Shown in pieces: positions 36,540 through 45,068 of a stretch of 64,000 nt of DNA. Source of the DNA: Alkalitalea saponilacus (GTDB lineage: Bacteria; Bacteroidota; Bacteroidia; Bacteroidales; Marinilabiliaceae); the NCBI RefSeq assembly GCF_900168165.1, contig NZ_FUYV01000001.1, positions 1-64,000 of the forward strand. Direction: 5' to 3'. Both the position numbers and the translations under genes were made by a program. The notes beneath the pieces were generated by a model. The model was not told the origin of the DNA. It did not search any database and saw nothing but the letters and a program-made list of their open reading frames with translations. How positions within the stretch are numbered: position 1 is the stretch's first letter; every line of letters starts with the position of its first letter.

Positions 36540-37358
36540 CTATGCAGGACGGAAAACCCAAACCCAACCTGTACCTCCTGCTGCATTTGGCACAAATAAT
36601 ACCATTCTGTCTGAACTCAATTCAATAATATTAAACACCGGATTGTCACCGGGGTTTCCTTCTGAACCTAATATATTCGCATCTCCTACGATGCGCAGTT
36701 GTGTGAAATCACTATTAAAAGCGAACGAACTTCCAGTAATAGGATCCGCATTTGGACCTGAATAATAGGTATAGTTTGCACCGCCATCAAGATCAAATAT
36801 CATTCTTCCTGCGGCATCGGATGGAGGACAGCATTCGCCTCCAGCATTCCACCATACCTCTTGATAATTATCAGGAGACACCATATACCACCATAGTCCC
36901 CCTTGTTCCGGTTCAGGACCGCCATCAAAAACCCAGGTTTTACCTTCCAAGTCATCACCTACTAATGCATAATACGCGGCAGGTAAGGGATTATCCAGCA
37001 CGTCTATTTGCACATCAATAGAAGCGGACACATACTCGACATTCATAGGTGTACCATCTGTCATATATGCAGTAGTTACATGAAATGTGAAAGTGTTTAA
37101 CCCTGGTATTGGATAAATTACCTCAACACGGTCAGAGAACTTTTTGTCAATGACATAATCCCAATATCCTGCTACTCCGGGAGTGTTCATTTTCAGTGTT
37201 AGTTTATTCCCTCCAGGCGTGGATTGAATTGCTTCCAGTTCAATTGCATCCGGATTAAAGCTGTTCTTCAATACATCCCGGTCTTCAATAGGGTCACATG
37301 CTGAAAAGACCAACATTAGTGCTCCTATAAACAGCCAATATATATTAATTCTATTCAT
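36540..37358 (-). CDS. Surface glycan-binding-type lipoprotein of the locus
   Basis: The 272-residue product has a lipoprotein signal (IYWLFIGALMLVFSAC, Cys21), a PKD/Ig-like first domain (about 30-120) with LTLKMNTPGVAGYWDYVI, and a beta-sandwich second domain rich in Trp and Gly (GGLWWYMVSPDN, EVWWNAGGECCPPS, TGWVWVFRPA). Proteins of this outline, placed after SusD in beta-glucan loci, bind the polysaccharide at the cell surface. It takes the place of SusE/SusF. Precise family unknown to me. Confidence 0.75.
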   Translation of the reverse strand: MNRINIYWLFIGALMLVFSACDPIEDRDVLKNSFNPDAIELEAIQSTPGGNKLTLKMNTPGVAGYWDYVIDKKFSDRVEVIYPIPGLNTFTFHVTTAYMTDGTPMNVEYVSASIDVQIDVLDNPLPAAYYALVGDDLEGKTWVFDGGPEPEQGGLWWYMVSPDNYQEVWWNAGGECCPPSDAAGRMIFDLDGGANYTYYSGPNADPITGSSFAFNSDFTQLRIVGDANILGSEGNPGDNPVFNIIELSSDRMVLFVPNAAGGTGWVWVFRPA

Positions 37359-37388
37359 TTTATATAGTTTTTATGTTTAGACTAAAAA

Positions 37389-39119
37389 TTACCACCCTGG
37401 GTTTTGTTCATAAACGCCGTTGGAAAGCCTGATTTCAGATTCAGGTATAGGCAATAAGCCTTTAGTCTCCGGACGGTAAGTGACACTATGGTTTACGATA
37501 ATTCCTCCGGCGTTACTAACTTCAGCAACAACTGAATAGTAATTATTTGATGAATTCTCAACATCGCCCCAGCGAACTAAATCAAACCAACGTAAACCTT
37601 CAAATGCAAATTCATATTTACGCTCGGCTTTAAGATTCTCTGTAGACCAACTGACTGGATCTAAACCTGCTCTTTGGCGGACAGCATTGATTCCATCGGC
37701 AGTCTCTGTTAGTTCTGAATGCATCAGTAGAACATCCGCATACCGTAGATAGTAAAAATCCTGTGCAGCCCACAATTGCATTCCATCTCCATGTGACCAG
37801 CCATAAACATAATAGAACATTCCCTGAACACCATCAGCACCGCCATGTTGAAGCGTTGTATATTTCTTATTAAACAATCCTGTTTCATGATCAGCATTGT
37901 CAGGGGAGCTATAACCATCAGTTGCCTGGGCAGCGTCACCTACTTCAAGAATAGAACCTTTCTTCCGGATATCCCCATCATCCCAACTATTAAAAAATGC
38001 AGGATGAACGGTGCCCCATCCCCAACCTTGACCAAAAGGAACCAGAGAATTACCACGAATTCCAAAAAACAATGGGACTCTGTTATTGTATTTCTGTCCG
38101 TTGTCCCAATCCCAATTTCCAAAAGCAAATCGAAGAGCAAACATCACTTCTGTATTCCCAGTACCTATTTCAGAATTGTGTCCATCCTGACCAACCCAAT
38201 TTAACCCTTCGTCCTCTGCCCAAGGTAAAACCACCTGACCAGCACTCTGATTTACATGTGAATATGGCCATAGATTTCTAAAGTCTGATACCAAAGCATA
38301 TCCACTGCTCGCCATAATGTTCTCAAGATGGGTAACAACTTCAGATCTGGTTAGGGTACCACCATCAGGTAAAGGAACCACATCGGTCGGACTACCTGCC
38401 ATATTAGTCATATATCCGGTATAAAACAAGTAGGTTCTTGCCAGATAGGCTTTTGCAACCCATCGGTTTGCATGTCCATAATCTCTCAGACCAATTTGAT
38501 CTGCAGATATGGCCGGCATAAGTTCTGCTGCCATTTTGAAATCTGATGCAATTTGGCTGAAAGTTTCTGTAAAACTTGATCTTGGAACATCTCGTGGAGT
38601 CTCAGAAGAATTGATTAATGGCATTCCACCGAAAAAACGAGCTGCTCTATACATCATAAAACCTCTCATAAAATATGCTTCTCCAACTGCAGAATTACGA
38701 AAATCAATTGCTTCCTGCTCTGTATCAAAGAAGGGTGTATAATCGGCTTGAGAAGCGGCTTCTATAATGGCATTTGAACGGTAAACGCCATTGTAGGTCT
38801 CAATCCACAAATCTCTGTATGTATCTTCATTTGGATCAACGAAATTTGCAACATTTTTTGCCGATATATCATCCGGGCCACCTCCGCCAAACATATAATC
38901 GCTCAACAAATTGGCAGCCACATGCTCCTCACTATGAACTCCATTAACGTATAGTGCATTATAAACACCTCCCATAGCTTCAGTTATGTCCTGAGGAGTT
39001 TGATAAAAGTTTTCCAGGTTTTTCTGGTACAAGTTCTTAGTATCCAGAAAGTCCTCGCTACAGCTTCCGGCGAATAAGATCAAACCGGCAGTAACCATTA
39101 TATGTGCTATTCTTTTCAT
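37389..39119 (-). CDS. SusD-family nutrient-binding lipoprotein (pair 1)
   Basis: The 576-residue protein has a lipoprotein signal (IMVTAGLILFAGSC, Cys20), the SusD helical repeats and the C-terminal RYADVLLMHSEL..., ERKYEFAFEGLRWFDLVRW segments of the RagB/SusD family. It caps the SusC barrel and binds the glycan. It lies 17 bases from the SusC gene upstream and 30 bases before the surface lipoprotein gene, forming one operon. Confidence 0.95.
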   Translation of the reverse strand: MKRIAHIMVTAGLILFAGSCSEDFLDTKNLYQKNLENFYQTPQDITEAMGGVYNALYVNGVHSEEHVAANLLSDYMFGGGGPDDISAKNVANFVDPNEDTYRDLWIETYNGVYRSNAIIEAASQADYTPFFDTEQEAIDFRNSAVGEAYFMRGFMMYRAARFFGGMPLINSSETPRDVPRSSFTETFSQIASDFKMAAELMPAISADQIGLRDYGHANRWVAKAYLARTYLFYTGYMTNMAGSPTDVVPLPDGGTLTRSEVVTHLENIMASSGYALVSDFRNLWPYSHVNQSAGQVVLPWAEDEGLNWVGQDGHNSEIGTGNTEVMFALRFAFGNWDWDNGQKYNNRVPLFFGIRGNSLVPFGQGWGWGTVHPAFFNSWDDGDIRKKGSILEVGDAAQATDGYSSPDNADHETGLFNKKYTTLQHGGADGVQGMFYYVYGWSHGDGMQLWAAQDFYYLRYADVLLMHSELTETADGINAVRQRAGLDPVSWSTENLKAERKYEFAFEGLRWFDLVRWGDVENSSNNYYSVVAEVSNAGGIIVNHSVTYRPETKGLLPIPESEIRLSNGVYEQNPGW

Positions 39120-39136
39120 ACTGTTTTTGTTTAGAA

Positions 39137-42100
39137 TTAGAATGTTACGTTTACACCAACCATAACGGTTCTTGGCAATGGATATAGCCCTAAATCTACA
39201 CCTGATGCCCAGTCAGCATCATGGCCAAAACCAATTTCCGGATCCATACCATCATATTTTGTAAAGGTGTAAAGGTTATTAAAAGAAAAATACAAGGATG
39301 CAGCTTCCATCCAATTTACGTTACTTAAAAAGCGATCAAATCTATATCCAACAGTTAAGTTATTTATTCTTAAATAGTCAGCATCATGAAGATAAATATC
39401 TGAAATATAGTTCGTGTTACGATGCGATGATGAACTTAAGCGTGGAATTCTGGTAGATGTTCCCTCTCCATGCCAACGTGAAAAAATGTCAGTGGTGTAG
39501 TTTTGGGTAAATTGATCTGCAAAGGATCTGTAGGACTGCATAACTTGCATCCCAAACTTTCCAGTTAATGTCGTATTGGCAAAGAATCCTTTGAACTCAG
39601 CATTCAGTCTGATTCCCAACTCAAAATCGGGATTTGGATTACCCAGCATGACTCTGTCATTCTCATCAATTACACCATCTCCATTCTGGTCAACGAAACG
39701 AACATCACCGGGACGCTGATCCTCGAAATATGGACGACCATCGGGGCCTACATAAGCGTCTACTTCATCCTGATTCTGAAGAATTCCATCTGTTTGGAAT
39801 CCATAGAAAAAACCAATTGGCTTACCGACTTCTACTCTTGAAATATAAGAGGTTCCCTGCGATAAAACATGTGGTGGTCCGGTAATTATGCCTTCAGCAT
39901 TTGCAAGCCGGGTAACTTCATTCTTATTATAGGCTCCGCTAACCATAGCCCCATATCTAAATTCCCCAATACGGTCATTCCATCCAAGAGAAATCTCAAA
40001 TCCCTTATTTTCAATGTCTCCACCATTTATAAATGGTGCTCCGGCACCTGAGGTTCCCTGTATCGGAGCTCTAACTAACCAATCTTTCGTAGTTTTTTTA
40101 TACCAGTCAAAGGTTAGGGCTAATCGCATACGCAAAAAGTGTCCATCAAGTCCGATATTTAACTGCTCGGAAGTTTCCCAGGTTACATCCGGGTTTGGAA
40201 CATTTTCAGGAACAGCTGTTGGTGATGAAACCAGTTTATCAGGACCAAAGTAATATCCTTGTGGGCGATATGCAATATTGGAACTGTAAATAAAATTTGG
40301 GATGCTTTGGTTTCCATTCTGCCCCCAACTCGCTCTTAATTTACCAAAATCCATAAATCCTAACCCATCAAAAAAGTTTTCCTCAGTAAAATTCCAACCA
40401 GCAGAAACAGAAGGGAAATATCCCCAACGGTTGCCTCTTGCAAAGTTTGAAGATCCATCTGCACGGAAAGTCATATCTAGCATATACCTTTCCTGGTAGT
40501 TATATGAAGCTCTTGCCATATAGGATAACAGACCGCCACCTTGTGCTGCCCAATCGCGCCCCCAAGTGCCTATGTCGCTAATAGTCTCCGCAACTACATT
40601 ATCCAGATAAGCATATTGAGGTAAACCAAAAATGGTTTTGGCCTTGGTTCCTCCTACATTAAAATTTAATTTATTTTCTAAAACTTCTGACCCAACTAAT
40701 AAACCAATGCGATGATCATCAATTGCAAAATCATAATTAACTGTATTAGTCCAAGTGTAATTGACTCCCTGATACATCTCCTGAGTAGCAGCATCATTGG
40801 TATTACTATACTGTGTAGCTAGTCGATATGTTGGCGCCCATGATCGGCTATGACCAAACCATGCATTGACTCCAAATGAGGAACGTATCCGTAAATCTTC
40901 TATCGGTTCAAGGATAGCATATACATTTCCGGTAATATTATTTCCTTTGCCCCAATTATAGTTGTGGCGATGGTACATGACCGCAAGAGGGTTGTGTTGG
41001 CCTAACGCAACACCTTCAAGCGTAGGAGTAAAGCCTTTAGAATGTGGAGACTGATCCCAATATGCAGGCATCAAAGGGTTCGTAACGAGTGCATTGTGAA
41101 GATCATTCCAGTAAATATTTCCGGTTGCAACACTTCTATTCTCGGTATTGGTATAGGTAAAATTCTCGCCAACTGTCAGAACATTGTGTCTGTCATTTTT
41201 AAAAATAATCATTTCGGTGTTCATTCTGGCTGTAATTCTTTTATAGCCAGCATCAGTAATATCTCCTCCTAAAATACCAGTCTGGTCGAAATAGGAAAAA
41301 CCTAATGAATAAGTTACGTCATTACTGGCTCCGGTGATGTTGATAGCATGACTTTGTACAGGTGCGTTGTCCTTTGACATTTCATGGATCCAGTTCGTAC
41401 CTTCCCATCCGTCTTGAAGTTTATTCCATACATAGTCTCCTAACTGAGAGCCCAATTGGTCCGGGAAGTTGGCATTTAAGTAACTGTTATTTCTTATTCT
41501 GGTTTCCCAGTCATAGGGAGCTAGTCCATCGTTTGTGCGCCCTTCGTTCATAATAAACATATACTCCTGAGCATTCAATGGAGTTAAGTTTTTGTAAATA
41601 TTCTGTACCCCATAATATCCTTCGTAAGTAACACGGGGTTGAGCTCCCCTCACTCCTCGTTTTGTGGTTACAAGTATTACCCCGTTAGCTGCCCGAGACC
41701 CATAAATCGCTGCGGAAGCAGCATCCTTTAAAACATCGATGGATTCAATATCTGATGCATTCAGATAATCAATATTTCCCACAGCTACTCCATCAACAAT
41801 ATAAAGAGGACTGGAATTACCAATTGTTCCTAAGCCCCGGATAGTAACGCGTGTCCCTGCTCCAGGAGCTCCGCTATTACGAGTTACACTTACACCTGCA
41901 GCGACTCCCTGCAAAGCTTCCATTGCTGTTGTTGTGTTCATTTCAGAGATGCGATCTCCTTGTACATTAACATTAGCGCCGGTAACTAACGCCCTTTTCT
42001 GAACGCCATAACCAATTACAACAACTTCATCAAGATCAGTCCAGGCATCGGTCATTAGCACATTAATAGTGCTTGAGGTAACAGTCACCTCTTCATTATT

Positions 42101-42328
42101 GTACCCAATAAAAGAAAACCTTAAGGTTTCTCCCATTTGAGTAGATAAAGAATAATTACCATCAATATCGGTAATAGTACCAATGGTAGTTCCAACCACC
42201 ATTATACTGACCCCGGGAATGGCTTCCCCGGTAGATTCAGATGTCACCCGTCCAGTTACAGTGACATCTTGAGCTGCTAACAATGTTGTCAGCATCATCA
42301 GAAACAAAAGTCCTAACGTTTTTTTCAT
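39137..42328 (-). CDS. SusC-family TonB-dependent outer-membrane transporter (pair 1)
   Basis: The 1063-residue protein has a signal peptide (LLFLMMLTTLLAAQ), an N-terminal carboxypeptidase-regulatory-like domain (about 22-100, GEAIPGVSIMVVGT), a plug with the family motif DVLKDAASAAIYGSRAANGVILVTTKRG in parts (about 198-226), and a long barrel ending VGVNVTF with C-terminal Phe. It imports oligosaccharides bound by SusD. Transcription start may use TAACTTTG (minus strand, 42559-42566), about 230 bases upstream. Confidence 0.95.
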   Translation of the reverse strand: MKKTLGLLFLMMLTTLLAAQDVTVTGRVTSESTGEAIPGVSIMVVGTTIGTITDIDGNYSLSTQMGETLRFSFIGYNNEEVTVTSSTINVLMTDAWTDLDEVVVIGYGVQKRALVTGANVNVQGDRISEMNTTTAMEALQGVAAGVSVTRNSGAPGAGTRVTIRGLGTIGNSSPLYIVDGVAVGNIDYLNASDIESIDVLKDAASAAIYGSRAANGVILVTTKRGVRGAQPRVTYEGYYGVQNIYKNLTPLNAQEYMFIMNEGRTNDGLAPYDWETRIRNNSYLNANFPDQLGSQLGDYVWNKLQDGWEGTNWIHEMSKDNAPVQSHAINITGASNDVTYSLGFSYFDQTGILGGDITDAGYKRITARMNTEMIIFKNDRHNVLTVGENFTYTNTENRSVATGNIYWNDLHNALVTNPLMPAYWDQSPHSKGFTPTLEGVALGQHNPLAVMYHRHNYNWGKGNNITGNVYAILEPIEDLRIRSSFGVNAWFGHSRSWAPTYRLATQYSNTNDAATQEMYQGVNYTWTNTVNYDFAIDDHRIGLLVGSEVLENKLNFNVGGTKAKTIFGLPQYAYLDNVVAETISDIGTWGRDWAAQGGGLLSYMARASYNYQERYMLDMTFRADGSSNFARGNRWGYFPSVSAGWNFTEENFFDGLGFMDFGKLRASWGQNGNQSIPNFIYSSNIAYRPQGYYFGPDKLVSSPTAVPENVPNPDVTWETSEQLNIGLDGHFLRMRLALTFDWYKKTTKDWLVRAPIQGTSGAGAPFINGGDIENKGFEISLGWNDRIGEFRYGAMVSGAYNKNEVTRLANAEGIITGPPHVLSQGTSYISRVEVGKPIGFFYGFQTDGILQNQDEVDAYVGPDGRPYFEDQRPGDVRFVDQNGDGVIDENDRVMLGNPNPDFELGIRLNAEFKGFFANTTLTGKFGMQVMQSYRSFADQFTQNYTTDIFSRWHGEGTSTRIPRLSSSSHRNTNYISDIYLHDADYLRINNLTVGYRFDRFLSNVNWMEAASLYFSFNNLYTFTKYDGMDPEIGFGHDADWASGVDLGLYPLPRTVMVGVNVTF

Positions 42329-42930
42329 AAGATTTAATTTAATTACAAACTGATTAAGTATTATTGAGTGATTACTTAAAGAGACTAAGCCACTAAAAGC
42401 TCCTGACTTGATGTTTTTTTTTAAAAAAAAATGTTAAGCGAAAACTACCTTTCTAATTAGCTCATTACTATTTTTATAGATGAAATAATACAGTAGTTAT
42501 TGTCTTTTCTAATCTTACACGATTTAAAACACCTTCGTGTTCAATGAACACTTTCAGGCAAAGTTAAGGGATGAAACTATTACTCACTAATACTTTCTTA
42601 TCAAATTATTATATTATTCTGTCAATTATATATTAATATGCTTTTATTTAATCTTTTTAACTTTTAAAATTGGGATCTTTTATTTTTAGAATTCCATTAA
42701 TCTATTTTTACACATTTTTGCATTGGCAAATAGATAAAAAGAACTAGTCTCAATTAAAGACATTTTTAAAGTCAAGTTTTGACTCAGAGATAATATCCCG
42801 TCAAAAAAGATAAAGTCAACAACAGGAAGAACTTTCCCGAGGTCTCATCCAAAAGTTTCTATACGGGTTAGATTGAGTATAAAAAAACGCGAGAACATGC
42901 TTATGAATCTGTTTAATTAACAGTTTAAAA
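42329..42930. other. Upstream region of the first susC
   Basis: There is no gene here. It is AT-rich. CAAAGTTA at 42559-42566 is TAACTTTG on the minus strand, a perfect TAnnTTTG -7 box, though without a good -33 TTTG. No regulator gene (SusR, hybrid two-component or ECF sigma/anti-sigma) lies in or next to the locus. Confidence 0.4.
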
Positions 42931-42933
42931 TTC

Positions 42934-42969
42934 AAAAAGGGTTGCCCAATTTCTTTGACAACCCTTTTT
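42934..42969. terminator. Terminator-like hairpin, near-duplicate of the next
   Basis: AAAAAGGGTTG (42934-42944) pairs with CAACCCTTTTT (42959-42969). Both strands show a T-run, so it can work in either direction. Its loop GCCCAATTTCTTTGA closely matches that of the hairpin at 43201-43228, suggesting duplication. Confidence 0.75.
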
Positions 42970-43192
42970 AACTTCATATATAGTCCAAGTCTATTCTTGG
43001 AATCTCGGGAGAAAATAACACAACAATAATTATTGCCTCTTTGATTTCTCTTCACAGCAAAATCCAATGACCTCTTTGAAAACAAAAATGGAATTTGATT
43101 CGCATTCCATTCCAAATATAAAATGCCATTATCCTCGAATAGTCTCCTTTCTGCAACCGTAAAAGGTAAGACTTTGAACAATCACTTTTACA

Positions 43193-43228
43193 CACAAAAA
43201 AAGGTTGCCAAATTTCTTTGGCAACCTT
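43193..43228 (-). terminator. Terminator of the second susC-susD operon
   Basis: AAGGTTGCCAAA (43201-43212) and TTTGGCAACCTT (43217-43228) form a perfect 12-bp stem with loop TTTC. Read on the minus strand it is followed by a T-run. It lies about 30 bases past the susD stop. Confidence 0.88.
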
Positions 43229-43259
43229 AATATTAATAAAACAGTTTTATATAAAACTA

Positions 43260-45047
43260 TTAGTAACCTTGATATAAACCAAGTCCTCCTTCAGTGTATC
43301 CGGCATTTTGCTCCAATAGACCTTCAGAAAGTCTGATCTGACTGAAAGGTATTGGGAAAAATCCTTGGGTAGCATTGTAACGAGCTGTATAACCAGATGG
43401 GTGAAGAGCAGTGTGCGTAGTCCATTGACCATAATCCAATATGGCAACGCCTTCCTGATGTTCAAGATGAGTGGTAGTATACTCAGCTCCCCAACGTCTC
43501 ATATCATTCCATCTTAAACCTTCAAATGCAAGCTCATATCTGCGTTCTTTCTGAAGATTTTCAAGAGTATAAGTTACAGGATCTAAACCTACACGGGCTC
43601 TTACTTCATTCATGTACGTTGCATCTTCTTTCAACTCAGACAACATCAAAAGAACATCAGCATAACGTATGAACATCAAATCATCGGTATGGCCAAGTTG
43701 ACTATTATTCTGAGTACCATACATTAGGTGGCTATAGCTACTAAAGTACTGACCTTGTTCTGTTCTTACTGCAACACCATGAATTTTCTTGCCCCAGTAG
43801 TTACTTTCCATCACAAAATCCCACTGTCCTCTTTGATAACCAGCATAAACAAGCTCACTATTCGGATCTTCAGGATCTGAAAGCACATATCTCTGCATTA
43901 GCTCCGCCTCAATGTCGATAACTGAAGCCCACAGCCTTGGATCATTTGGCTCATCTTCCAACCATTGATTAACCAGCGATTCCGGAACAGAGTTTCCTTG
44001 TCCCCAACCACCTGCAAACGGAAATGTTCTGGCAACGTTTTGAAGACCCCGCAAAGCAAAAAACAACTGATAAGTATTTGAATAACCTCTGTCTATATTC
44101 CAGGCAGCAAAATTGTTAAACTGCTGCACAAAAATAGCTTCAGGATTTCTTGCTCCGTTATCAGCAGCATAAAGTAAAGTTTTACCTGTTTCTGCCATAT
44201 AATCCTGAATATAATCATAATCACCAATGGTCAGAGAATTGGTGTATGGCCACAACTCATGAAAATCATCAACCAAATGGTGTCCGCTATTGGTTGTAAG
44301 ATCCTCAAGCCATGAAATAACATTGGCTCTCGTTACTGAACCACCTTCAGGCAGCGTGATAGACTGTTGACCATAAAAACCGGTATAGAACAAGAAACAT
44401 CTTGCCATCAATGCCTGAGCAGCCCACTTAGTAACACGTCCTTGTTGAGTTGAGGTATATGGTACATCCGGCATCAACTCAATGGCCGCTTTTAAATCAG
44501 ATGCAATTTGTCCGTAAATCTCATCCGCAGAAGAAGCAGGTAAATTAATCGCCTCGGTAGTCAATTTAAGCGGTACCTCATTAAAAATGGTATTCAGTTG
44601 GAAATAATACCATGCTCTTAAAAATTTAGCTTCACCTTTAAATTGATCTTTCATATCAGGGCTTAACTCTTGATCAGGCACGTTATCCAAAACCTCAAGC
44701 GCAAAATTTGCACGATGAATACCTTGGTAGAGAGTTTGCCATGGCCATAATGTCATTTCATTATCAGAGAATTGAAATGTTTCATAAGCCTGGGCTTTCA
44801 CATCGTTCAGACCTCCACCACCAAGTTTATCATCACTGGCAATTTCCCATATAATGAATGGACTCTCATCTGCCCTGTGTTGTAAGGAACTCATGACGGT
44901 GTATATCCCGGCCATTAATTGTTCCGCATCGGCTCGGGTTTGAGGAAAGTTCGCAGATGTTTTTTGAGTAAGAGGATCAGTGTCAAGAAAATCCTCGCAT
45001 CCCATAAACAAAACACCGGCAATCAATAAATATAATATTTTTTTCAT
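43260..45047 (-). CDS. SusD-family nutrient-binding lipoprotein (pair 2)
   Basis: The 595-residue protein has a lipoprotein signal (ILYLLIAGVLFMGC, Cys16), FLDTDPLTQ, and the family's RYADVLLMLSELK and RRYELAFEGLRWNDMRRW. It resembles the SusD of pair 1 in arrangement (QAYETF..., RVTKWAAQALMARCFLFYTG) and pairs with the adjacent SusC. A separate terminator isolates this operon from pair 1. Confidence 0.95.
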   Translation of the reverse strand: MKKILYLLIAGVLFMGCEDFLDTDPLTQKTSANFPQTRADAEQLMAGIYTVMSSLQHRADESPFIIWEIASDDKLGGGGLNDVKAQAYETFQFSDNEMTLWPWQTLYQGIHRANFALEVLDNVPDQELSPDMKDQFKGEAKFLRAWYYFQLNTIFNEVPLKLTTEAINLPASSADEIYGQIASDLKAAIELMPDVPYTSTQQGRVTKWAAQALMARCFLFYTGFYGQQSITLPEGGSVTRANVISWLEDLTTNSGHHLVDDFHELWPYTNSLTIGDYDYIQDYMAETGKTLLYAADNGARNPEAIFVQQFNNFAAWNIDRGYSNTYQLFFALRGLQNVARTFPFAGGWGQGNSVPESLVNQWLEDEPNDPRLWASVIDIEAELMQRYVLSDPEDPNSELVYAGYQRGQWDFVMESNYWGKKIHGVAVRTEQGQYFSSYSHLMYGTQNNSQLGHTDDLMFIRYADVLLMLSELKEDATYMNEVRARVGLDPVTYTLENLQKERRYELAFEGLRWNDMRRWGAEYTTTHLEHQEGVAILDYGQWTTHTALHPSGYTARYNATQGFFPIPFSQIRLSEGLLEQNAGYTEGGLGLYQGY

Positions 45048-45068
45048 AATGTCCTAGATTTAATGGTT

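Noticed and set aside
42816-43181. 121-codon minus-strand open frame
   Set aside because: It runs through a terminator hairpin and has no recognised family; treated as chance or remnant.
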